From GCA-2748575 sp965222725 (GTDB lineage Bacteria; Pseudomonadota; Gammaproteobacteria; Pseudomonadales; Ketobacteraceae), in NCBI GenBank assembly GCA_965222725.1, contig OZ244969.1, forward strand, positions 3,968,001 to 4,032,000: 64,000 nt of DNA, read 5' to 3'. The position numbers and the translations under genes were made by a program. The notes under the pieces were generated by a model. That model saw only the letters and a program-made list of their open reading frames with translations. It ran no database searches and was not told the DNA's origin. This document shows, piece by piece, positions 42,514-49,603 of this stretch (within the stretch, counting starts at the first letter, position 1; every line of letters starts with the position of its first letter).

Positions 42514-42523
42514 TCGCTATATT
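42495..42523 (+). promoter_or_regulatory. Candidate sigma70 promoter of the TetR gene
   Basis: -35 TTTACG and -10 TATATT with a 17-bp spacer; the start codon is about 30 bp downstream. The palindrome half-sites flank the -35, so repressor binding would block it (autoregulation). Confidence 0.5.
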
Positions 42524-42552
42524 TTTCAGAGATGTTTACCGAGGACCGGATT

Positions 42553-43137
42553 ATGTCCATTGCTGAAAAAGCACAAACCACTGATACACAAACAAAAATT
42601 GTTGAGGCTGCGCTTGCCTGCGTTAAAAAATGGGGCGTCGAGAAAGTCACCCTTAACGATATAGCCCGCGAGGCAGGGGTTACCCGGCCCACTGTATACA
42701 GTTATTTCAAAACCCGGGACGATGTTATTCGTTACGCCTTGTTGCAGTCGGCCTACGGCTTTGCCCAAAAGCTGTTTCAGCAGATCGAAAAATTCAGCAC
42801 GCCGCAGGAACGCCTGCTGGAAAGCTTTATGTACGCGCTCAAGCATCTGCCCAGCGAGCCCTACCTGGAGATGGTCACCGACTCCGGTCTGTCCAATATT
42901 CTGAACCAGCATGCATTGAATACCCCTGCAGGCATGGAGATCAGTCGCGGGTTATTCAAAATTATTTTCCGTGAAAGCCAGCTGGATGATGAAACCCTGG
43001 ATGAGGTGATCGAAGTTACCACGCGCATGATGCTTTCACTGCTAACCCTGGAAGGGCCAAAGAAGCGAAGCGACAAGGAGATGCGCGCATTCCTGGAGCG
43101 CCGTTTGTTTCCTGCAGTGGGTTTGCCGGTGTCCTGA
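42553..43137 (+). CDS. TetR-family transcriptional regulator
   Basis: 194 residues from ATG 42553, chosen because GAGG lies 8 bp upstream; ATG 42532 is possible but unsupported. N-terminal helix-turn-helix IVEAALACVKKWGVEKVTLNDIAREAGVTRPTVYSYF (spanning residues about 14-50) is typical, with a variable ligand-binding domain after it. Divergent from cyp51 with a perfect palindrome between, so it most likely represses cyp51-NTF2-CPI and itself, with a sterol or steroid as inducer (inference). It precedes the GMC oxidoreductase gene in the same direction. Confidence 0.92.
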   Translation: MSIAEKAQTTDTQTKIVEAALACVKKWGVEKVTLNDIAREAGVTRPTVYSYFKTRDDVIRYALLQSAYGFAQKLFQQIEKFSTPQERLLESFMYALKHLPSEPYLEMVTDSGLSNILNQHALNTPAGMEISRGLFKIIFRESQLDDETLDEVIEVTTRMMLSLLTLEGPKKRSDKEMRAFLERRLFPAVGLPVS

Positions 43138-43231
43138 TTCGAATGGCAACTTGTCTGCAAATGAGTTGGTTGCTCTTGCAGGCAAAGATTAACGTAACTG
43201 ACAAATATTCACACAACAGGGGAGTGCGCCA

Positions 43232-44956
43232 ATGAGCTATCAAGAGGAATACGACTGGGTTGTCGTAGGTGGTGGTTCTTCCGGTTGTGTGGTGGCCGCC
43301 ATGCTGGCCCGTGCCAACATAGGAACAGTGCTGTTGCTGGAAGCCGGTGAAAGCGCCGAAAACAACCCGGTATCGCTTTCCGCTGATGGCTTTATTCATG
43401 CGTTTGCAGACGACAACCTGATGTGGGACCGGCGATCCAGACCACAGAAAAACTGCGGCAACCGCAGCCTCTATCTGGGGTCTGGTACCGGTATGGGGGG
43501 GAGCGGCTCCGTTAACGGCATGGTTTACACCCGGGGCGACCGGCGTGATTACGACAGCTGGCCAAAGGGCTGGCAGTGGCAGGATGTAGAACCCTGCTTT
43601 AAAGCGGTTGAAGACGTTTTACGGGTTAAACCCCGCACGCCCACCCATTTTACAGAAACCTGCATCAGTGCTGCCAAAGACGCCGGCTTTAAAAGAAAAG
43701 ATAAATTGCTCGATGGCGATCTGTGCGGTTACCTGGGCTATCAGACCATGAATTACGACGGCGAACAGCGTCGCAGCTCGTACGTGAGTTTTCTGAAAGA
43801 TCAGGTGCCGGAAAACCTCACTATCAAAACCCGTTGTCGGGTTCGCCAACTGGTATTTGATCAATCCAATCGTATTACCGGCCTGATTTACAGGGAGCAG
43901 GCAAAAGATCAATACGTGCTGGTTAGCAAAGAGGTGGTGCTGTGCAGCGGTGCATTGGAAACGCCCAAGCTCTTGATGTTGTCCGGTGTCGGGCCTGAGG
44001 ATGAGTTGCAAAAACACGGGATTGAGCTGGTGAACCAACAGGCCGAGATGGGCCGGAATCTGCATGATCATCCCAATGTGTGCCTGTTCTATAAAGGCAA
44101 GCTCCCCCCGGATAGTCACTATCCCCAGTTATACGGTTTTCAGCGGGTGAATGGTGCCAGTGAATTACAAGAACAACAGGCAGACACCTGCTTTGTATTT
44201 TATTCGGCCCCGGCGTCACTGAAACAGTCCATGAAACGGATGTTGCCGGCTGTATTGCTGCCGCCCTCATTGTACCGTAATTCCATTCTGAGGAAGTTTC
44301 TCAGAGGTTGTGTTGACCTTGCTTATCGGCTACCGCTGGTAAACCGCTTTCTAAATCAGCTGTACGGCATTGTGGTGATTCTGGGCAAGCCGGCTTCACG
44401 GGGCGAATTGAAACTGGCGTCTGCCAACCCGGAGGATGATGCGCTGATTTCCCCGAACTATTATGACAATCCCCGGGATATGGAAACCATGCTGGAAGGT
44501 GTAACCACAGCGCGGCGTATAGCGAACCAGAACGCGCTATCCGCCTGGGGAAATATGCCTCTTGCCGGTGGCGCCCGTACTTCTGACAGGGGCAAGGTGC
44601 GCTCCTGGATTCATAAAGCCACCATGACGACCTTTCATTACTGTGGTACCTGCCGCATGGGTGATGATGCCGCCGCACCAGTTGATACCCGGTTACGGCT
44701 CAGGGGGGTAACCGGTGTGAGAGTTGCAGACGCTTCTGTTATTCCGGAAACACCGGTGTCTGCATTGAATGCGCCCAGTATGATGATCGGCTATCGCGCT
44801 GCGCAATTCATTATCCAGGACCAGCAGCAGAATCAAACCAAAAGCACCAGAAAAACCAGATCCGCAAAACCCGGTTCCAAAAAAGCTAATTCCGTAAAAA
44901 CCAATTCAGGAAAAACCAAGGCCACAGCTGAAAATGCCGTGGTCCGGGAAGGTTGA
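43232..44956 (+). CDS. GMC-family FAD-dependent oxidoreductase (choline dehydrogenase-like)
   Basis: 574 residues. FAD motif WVVVGGGSSGCVVAAMLARANIG, GGSGSVNGMVYTRGDRRDYD (GMC signature 1), GALETPKLLMLSGVGP (signature 2), HYCGTCRMG and the C-terminal His-bearing PVSALNAPSMMIGYRAA. It oxidises an alcohol, probably a sterol side-chain or ring hydroxyl, to the aldehyde or ketone. The last 40 residues (from about 528) are low-complexity Lys/Ser/Thr/Asn-rich (KSTRKTRSAKPGSKKANSV and onward), unusual for the family. It is 10 bp upstream of the aldehyde dehydrogenase, an alcohol-aldehyde-acid pair. AGGGGAG precedes the ATG. Confidence 0.9.
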   Translation: MSYQEEYDWVVVGGGSSGCVVAAMLARANIGTVLLLEAGESAENNPVSLSADGFIHAFADDNLMWDRRSRPQKNCGNRSLYLGSGTGMGGSGSVNGMVYTRGDRRDYDSWPKGWQWQDVEPCFKAVEDVLRVKPRTPTHFTETCISAAKDAGFKRKDKLLDGDLCGYLGYQTMNYDGEQRRSSYVSFLKDQVPENLTIKTRCRVRQLVFDQSNRITGLIYREQAKDQYVLVSKEVVLCSGALETPKLLMLSGVGPEDELQKHGIELVNQQAEMGRNLHDHPNVCLFYKGKLPPDSHYPQLYGFQRVNGASELQEQQADTCFVFYSAPASLKQSMKRMLPAVLLPPSLYRNSILRKFLRGCVDLAYRLPLVNRFLNQLYGIVVILGKPASRGELKLASANPEDDALISPNYYDNPRDMETMLEGVTTARRIANQNALSAWGNMPLAGGARTSDRGKVRSWIHKATMTTFHYCGTCRMGDDAAAPVDTRLRLRGVTGVRVADASVIPETPVSALNAPSMMIGYRAAQFIIQDQQQNQTKSTRKTRSAKPGSKKANSVKTNSGKTKATAENAVVREG

Positions 44957-44965
44957 GGTATCACC

Positions 44966-46579
44966 ATGACAACACAGGCAACGGCAATCAAGGACGTTCA
45001 TCAGGAACAGTCAGCAGCTAAACTGATTGAGTGCTTTAACCCGGCGACCGCCGAAAAGCTGGGTGATATCACAGCCAGAACACCGGAAGAGGTAAAAGAT
45101 GCGGTTGCCCGGGCCAGAGTGGCTCAGCTTGAATGGGGTAAAAGCACCTTCCGGCAGCGGCGCGCAGTGTTAAAACACATCATGGAACACATTCTGGACC
45201 ATGCCGATGAGCTCTGTGATCTGATCGTCAAGGACTCAGGAAAAACCTACGAAAATGCCATGATGGGTGAAATACTCCCCATATGCACCAAAATCAAATG
45301 GACCATTAAAAACGGCGAGAAACATTTAAAGCCCGAATCAGTCAGCTCGGGTATGTTCCCCCATAAAAAGGCCCGAATTGAATACCGTCCACTGGGGGTA
45401 GTGGCCTGTATTATTCCCTGGAATTACCCTTTGCAGAATATTATTGGCTCCCTGGTGACGCCGCTCATGGCCGGGAATGCCGTAGTGCTCAAACCGTCTG
45501 AAGCCGTAGCCTGGTCTTCGGAACGATTTCAGATGATTACCGACGAAGCGCTGCGCCGGGAAGGTTTTTCTACCGATACGGTGCAGATTGTTAACGGATT
45601 TGGTGATACCGGTGCCGCACTGGTGCGCTCCGGTGTGGACAAGATTCTGTTTATCGGTTCGGTGGAGAACGGCCGTCGCATTATTGAAGGCAGTGCCGAG
45701 CATCTGACCCCGGTGATTATGGAGCTGGGCGGCAAAGACCCCATGATTGTATGTGACGATGCCGATATGGAGAAAGCGGTGCACTCCGCACTGGGTGGTT
45801 GTTTTATCAATCTGGGCCAGAACTGTATTGCATCCGAGAGGCTGCTGGTGCATGAAAAACTCTATGATGAATTTACCGGTCGCGTTGCCAGCCTGGCAAA
45901 GCAGATGCGCCAGGGTACGGCAACGGAACCCGGTGCCGTGGATGTGGGCGCCATTACCACGCCCCAGCAACTGAAGATCATTGATACGTTGGTTAAGGAT
46001 GCCATTGCCAATGGTGCCAGAGCCATTGCCGGCGGATCCAGGGATGAATCCAGGCCAGGCAATTTCTATCCGCCGACAGTGCTGGTGGATGTAACCCCTG
46101 ATATGAAAATTGCCTCCACAGAAGTATTTGGACCTGTCATGCTGATCATGAAGGTCACCAGCGAAGCGCACGCGATTGATATTGCCAACAGCACCAGCTT
46201 TGGCCTGCATTCATCGGTTATTACCCGGGATAGTGACAAAGGCGAACGGATTGCTGCCGCGCTTCAGGCAGGCGCTACCTGTATTAATGATTTTGGCTTG
46301 TGCTACCTCAATCAGGATTTGCCCTTTGGTGGGGTAAAATACTCCGGATTCGGTCGCATGAACGGGCGCGACGGATTACGGGCCTATACCAATCACAAAG
46401 CCGTGCTGGTGGACCGGTTTGGTATTGAAATTCCGCCAAAGCTTTATCCGGTTGGCAAGTACGACTACACGTCTGCCAAGGCCTCCATTGAGTTACTGTT
46501 TCGTAGCAGTTTAGGGGCAAGGATCCGTCAGCTGATCAGGCTTGGCTGGATCCAGGTGTTAAAGCGTATCCGGCGCTGA
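44966..46579 (+). CDS. NAD-dependent aldehyde dehydrogenase family protein
   Basis: 537 residues. The catalytic glutamate is in MELGGKDPMIV and the nucleophilic cysteine in INLGQNCIASERLLVHE (Cys about 290); cofactor stretch ACIIPWNYPLQNIIGSLV and FVGS-type FIGSVENGRRI are present. A hydrophobic/basic C-terminal extension (SIELLFRSSLGARIRQLIRLGW) beyond the usual end may peripherally attach it to membrane. Following the GMC oxidoreductase by 10 bp, it probably oxidises the resulting aldehyde to an acid for CoA activation. GAGG precedes the ATG. Confidence 0.92.
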   Translation: MTTQATAIKDVHQEQSAAKLIECFNPATAEKLGDITARTPEEVKDAVARARVAQLEWGKSTFRQRRAVLKHIMEHILDHADELCDLIVKDSGKTYENAMMGEILPICTKIKWTIKNGEKHLKPESVSSGMFPHKKARIEYRPLGVVACIIPWNYPLQNIIGSLVTPLMAGNAVVLKPSEAVAWSSERFQMITDEALRREGFSTDTVQIVNGFGDTGAALVRSGVDKILFIGSVENGRRIIEGSAEHLTPVIMELGGKDPMIVCDDADMEKAVHSALGGCFINLGQNCIASERLLVHEKLYDEFTGRVASLAKQMRQGTATEPGAVDVGAITTPQQLKIIDTLVKDAIANGARAIAGGSRDESRPGNFYPPTVLVDVTPDMKIASTEVFGPVMLIMKVTSEAHAIDIANSTSFGLHSSVITRDSDKGERIAAALQAGATCINDFGLCYLNQDLPFGGVKYSGFGRMNGRDGLRAYTNHKAVLVDRFGIEIPPKLYPVGKYDYTSAKASIELLFRSSLGARIRQLIRLGWIQVLKRIRR

Positions 46580-46589
46580 ACATATTGTT

Positions 46590-47636
46590 ATGCTGATTCA
46601 GGATAATACGCCCATACTCCCGGTTAACTACATGCGCATCTTTGTGCTGGTTGCAGAGAGTCTGGGTGTGGGCAAGGAAAAACTCCTGGAGCACACCGGC
46701 ATTGAAGCAAGCTTTCTGAAGCAGACGGATACCTATCTTACCTATGGGCAGTACCGGCAGATGAAGCTGAATGCTTGTCGCTACGTTAAGGATCCGACAT
46801 TTTACCTGAAGTACGGCACCAGTATTAACCTGACTGAACATGGTCGGTTGGGGCACCTGGCGTTCAGTTGTGCCAGTTTCGAAGAAGCACTGAAGAATAC
46901 AGTTAAGTACATCAAGATTCTGAACCGGATGTACGACCTGTCGGCGGACCTTAAAGGGGATATTGCCCGGCTGGAGATGGACACTATAATTCCCTGTCGC
47001 GAGCTGTATGTATGCGAAATGGAACAGATGATGGCCGCCTTGTACCAGGCTCTCAAACTGATTCCCAACAATCAGTCACTGATAAGAGCTGTATATTTCA
47101 AATACTCCAAGCCGGCTCACGGACATCGTTACCCCGAGTTCTTTGATAACAGGTTGTGTTTTAACAGCAACAAAAACGCGATCGAGTTTAATGCCGCAGA
47201 ATTCAAGCGGAACTGGAACTACGGTGATCCCATGATTGCAAAGATTGCCCAGCGAAACCTGGATGGTGCATTGCAGGAACTGGATCAGCTGGAGGGAATG
47301 AAAGCCCGGATCCGTGAAGTGATTCTGCGCCACCCTTCAGGTTTTCCCAAACAGGAAGAGGTGGCTGCGCACTTGAATATCACGCCCAGAACCATGGCGC
47401 GTAGTCTTCAACGTCAAAATACCAGCTTTCAGGAACTTGCTGACGGCCTGAGGAAAGACCTGGCCATAGAATATCTGCAGAGCTCCGCCTGGACAATTGA
47501 TGAGATTGCCGATGCTTTGGGCTATAGCTCTGCAGCCAATTTCGGCCGGGCATTCAAGAAGTGGACCGGGCAACCGCCGTCGGAGTTCAGGCCACAGGGC
47601 TTCAGTGTCAGGGGGCAGAATGTTCTGCCCTGGTAG
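46590..47636 (+). CDS. AraC-family transcriptional regulator
   Basis: 348 residues. N-terminal ligand domain of the Arabinose_bd type (about 1-200) and C-terminal double helix-turn-helix from about 245: EEVAAHLNITPRTMARSLQRQ (first HTH) and WTIDEIADALGYSSAANFGRAFKKWTG (second HTH). It follows the aldehyde dehydrogenase by 10 bp without a good ribosome site, so it may be translationally coupled. It is upstream of a 13-bp tandem repeat that precedes the sterol desaturase-like gene, a plausible target. The gene at 53469 encodes a homologue. Confidence 0.92.
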   Translation: MLIQDNTPILPVNYMRIFVLVAESLGVGKEKLLEHTGIEASFLKQTDTYLTYGQYRQMKLNACRYVKDPTFYLKYGTSINLTEHGRLGHLAFSCASFEEALKNTVKYIKILNRMYDLSADLKGDIARLEMDTIIPCRELYVCEMEQMMAALYQALKLIPNNQSLIRAVYFKYSKPAHGHRYPEFFDNRLCFNSNKNAIEFNAAEFKRNWNYGDPMIAKIAQRNLDGALQELDQLEGMKARIREVILRHPSGFPKQEEVAAHLNITPRTMARSLQRQNTSFQELADGLRKDLAIEYLQSSAWTIDEIADALGYSSAANFGRAFKKWTGQPPSEFRPQGFSVRGQNVLPW

Positions 47637-47693
47637 TCTGAATAAGACAATGATGATGTCCGGATATGAGTTGGTAGTGAGCAAACGAAACAC

Positions 47694-47719
47694 ATAGTCT
47701 TTTAATATAGTCTTGTAAT
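47694..47719. promoter_or_regulatory. 13-bp tandem repeat between AraC and sterol oxygenase genes
   Basis: ATAGTCTTTTAAT (47694-47706) is followed by ATAGTCTTGTAAT (47707-47719). AraC-family regulators often bind direct repeats, so this may be its operator upstream of the ERG25-like gene; it may also be another accidental duplication. Confidence 0.45.
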
Positions 47720-47781
47720 AACAAACACAAGCCCGGGTAAGATCTGTTCAGGTCCGGGCGCGGAAACAAGAGGGTAAAAAC

Positions 47782-48459
47782 ATGTTGCTGGACGTCTATA
47801 TCGTAATGGGAGTGATCCTGGTATTCGACGGCATTCTCATGGCTGGCCTGATGTGGGCAGTGAATTCGAAGCAATACAGTCAGTACCGGATTCGTACCCC
47901 AAAAACCTATCGTATCCCCAAAAGCCGTAAGTTTATTAACACGTCACTGAACAGCCTGCTATCTCTGGTGTTTTTGTTCGCAGTGATTCAAACCTTTCAA
48001 GGCTATCTTTTTCACGATGGCGAAGCAAAAGGCCTGACTATCTTCGGGGAGGTGATCGCATCGTTGCTGTTGTACGACTTTTTCTATTATTTTATGCATC
48101 GCGGTATGCACCACCCCAAAGCCATGAAATTTGTCCACGGGGTTCATCATTATGTGCGGTTTCCCACATCAATGGAGAGTATCTACCTGCATCCCGCGGA
48201 GAACCTGGCGGGATTGGCTTTGCTGATGGGTAGCATTGCGTTGCTGGGCCCCATCAGCATGGAAGCGTTTTGTATCGTATTCTTTTTACATTCAACCTTT
48301 AACATACTGGTGCATTCCAATCTGGTGCTGCCGCATCCGGTATTCAAGTTTTTTAATTTTCTGGCCATCAAGCATGATCTGCACCATGGCAAACACCTGA
48401 ATAAAAACTACGCATCACTGACTCCTTTCTGGGATCTGATGTTCGGGACTTACGCCTGA
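47782..48459 (+). CDS. Sterol desaturase/C4-methyl oxidase (ERG25/SMO)-like di-iron membrane enzyme
   Basis: 225 residues with about four hydrophobic segments. Histidine boxes HRGMHH (near 112), HGVHH (near 124) and HDLHHGKH (near 201) give the di-iron site of the fatty acid hydroxylase/sterol desaturase superfamily; YLHPAEN and the end NYASLTPFWDLMFGTYA resemble ERG25 (YAHPLET, NYASTFTWWDRIFGT, recalled). ERG25/SMO oxidises the sterol C4-methyl to carboxylate. The next gene encodes an NSDHL-like decarboxylase, the enzyme expected to act right after it. Shorter than eukaryotic SMO (about 300). AAGAGGG precedes the ATG. Confidence 0.85.
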   Translation: MLLDVYIVMGVILVFDGILMAGLMWAVNSKQYSQYRIRTPKTYRIPKSRKFINTSLNSLLSLVFLFAVIQTFQGYLFHDGEAKGLTIFGEVIASLLLYDFFYYFMHRGMHHPKAMKFVHGVHHYVRFPTSMESIYLHPAENLAGLALLMGSIALLGPISMEAFCIVFFLHSTFNILVHSNLVLPHPVFKFFNFLAIKHDLHHGKHLNKNYASLTPFWDLMFGTYA

Positions 48460-48499
48460 TTCAAGCAGGCTGCTATAAATAAAAAATGAGGAACAAGTG

Positions 48500-49555
48500 A
48501 TGACAACTAATCAGACTGACGCCAAAAAAGTCCTGGTAACCGGCGGTTGTGGTTTTATCGGCCGGAATATTGTTAACGGCTTTGCCGATGCCGGTTGTGA
48601 TGTGACTGTGCTGGATTTTAACGGCAAACCGTTCAGAAGCGATGTGCGTTTTATCAATCTAGATATCAGAGACAGACAAGGTGTGATTGATGCCTGTGAA
48701 GGCATGGAAACCATCATACATAATGCCTCCATAGTGCATACCAAACACAATCAGGAAGAAGTGGTATGGAAAGTGAATTACGATGGCAGCCTGAATATTA
48801 TGGCAGCCTGCGAGGCCCACAAGATTCCCAAGCTGGTGTATATCAGTTCCGCCAGTGCCGTTTATGAAGGTAATGATATTGAAAACGGCGACGAAACTCT
48901 GCCTTATTCAAGAATTTCTCAGGCCCCTTATGCCGATAGCAAGATTGCAGCAGAAAAAGATATTCTGGCGTTCAGTGGTAAAGGTACAACCCATGCCTGT
49001 GCAATTCGGCCCCATGTGGTGTTTGGCGAGGGTGATAACCGCTTTATGCCTGCAATTCTCGAAAAAGCTGCACAGGGGAAATTGAAAAGAGCCATTGGTG
49101 ACCGGGATAAACTGTCGGACTTTACCTACGTCTCCAACCTGGTGGACGCCATCATAATGGCTGAAGAAAAACTGGGCCCCAATTCTGCCGTTTCCGGCCA
49201 GGCCTATTTTGTTACCAATGGCGAACCCATGGCATTTTTCGATTTTATCGAAAAGGTGCTGATAGAGCTCGGCTACCCACCGATCAAAGGCAAGATACCC
49301 TACTGGGTGGCCTATACTGCTGCAGCGATCGCTGAAGGTATTGATACTCTGAAAGGCGGTACCCTTAATTCGGAAAGCGGGCTGACCCGGTTTGCCGTGC
49401 GTTACATGGTGACACATCATTACTACAGTATTGAAAAAGCCTATCAGGACTTTGGCTGGCGACCACGGGTAACACTGGCGGAAGGCATCAAGCTTACCGT
49501 GGCTGCAATAAAAGGTAACAATGGATTCCCGACAGGGCAGACACAGGCGGCCTGA
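48500..49555 (+). CDS. NSDHL/ERG26-like 3-beta-hydroxysteroid dehydrogenase/C4-decarboxylase
   Basis: 351 residues from ATG 48500 (GAGGAA at a good spacing; GTG 48497 is in frame). NAD motif VLVTGGCGFIGRNIV, YISSASAVYEGNDIENGDE, YADSK (Tyr-xxx-Lys), IRPHVVFGEGDNRFMP, IGDRDKLSDFTYVSNLVDAI, FVTNGEPMAFFDFIEKVL, and IPYWVAYTAA then HHYYSIEKAYQDFGW. Each block has a direct counterpart in human NSDHL (IRPHGIFG, DFTFVENVVHG, ITNDEPIPFWTFL, IPYWVAYYLA, HYYSCERAKKAMGY, recalled). NSDHL oxidises 3-beta-hydroxy-4-carboxysterols with loss of the carboxyl. It follows the SMO-like gene by 40 bp, completing a C4-demethylation pair. Confidence 0.88.
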   Translation: MTTNQTDAKKVLVTGGCGFIGRNIVNGFADAGCDVTVLDFNGKPFRSDVRFINLDIRDRQGVIDACEGMETIIHNASIVHTKHNQEEVVWKVNYDGSLNIMAACEAHKIPKLVYISSASAVYEGNDIENGDETLPYSRISQAPYADSKIAAEKDILAFSGKGTTHACAIRPHVVFGEGDNRFMPAILEKAAQGKLKRAIGDRDKLSDFTYVSNLVDAIIMAEEKLGPNSAVSGQAYFVTNGEPMAFFDFIEKVLIELGYPPIKGKIPYWVAYTAAAIAEGIDTLKGGTLNSESGLTRFAVRYMVTHHYYSIEKAYQDFGWRPRVTLAEGIKLTVAAIKGNNGFPTGQTQAA

Positions 49556-49566
49556 AAAGGGGTAGA

Positions 49567-49581
49567 ATATACAGCGTAAAC
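49567..49581. promoter_or_regulatory. Box B-like site upstream of the extended SDR
   Basis: ATATACAGCGTAAAC: both halves have a single change from GTATAC with the 3-bp spacing kept; 22 bp upstream of the ATG, overlapping the likely leader. Confidence 0.4.
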
Positions 49582-49603
49582 TGCCCTGACCCAAGGAACT
49601 GAT

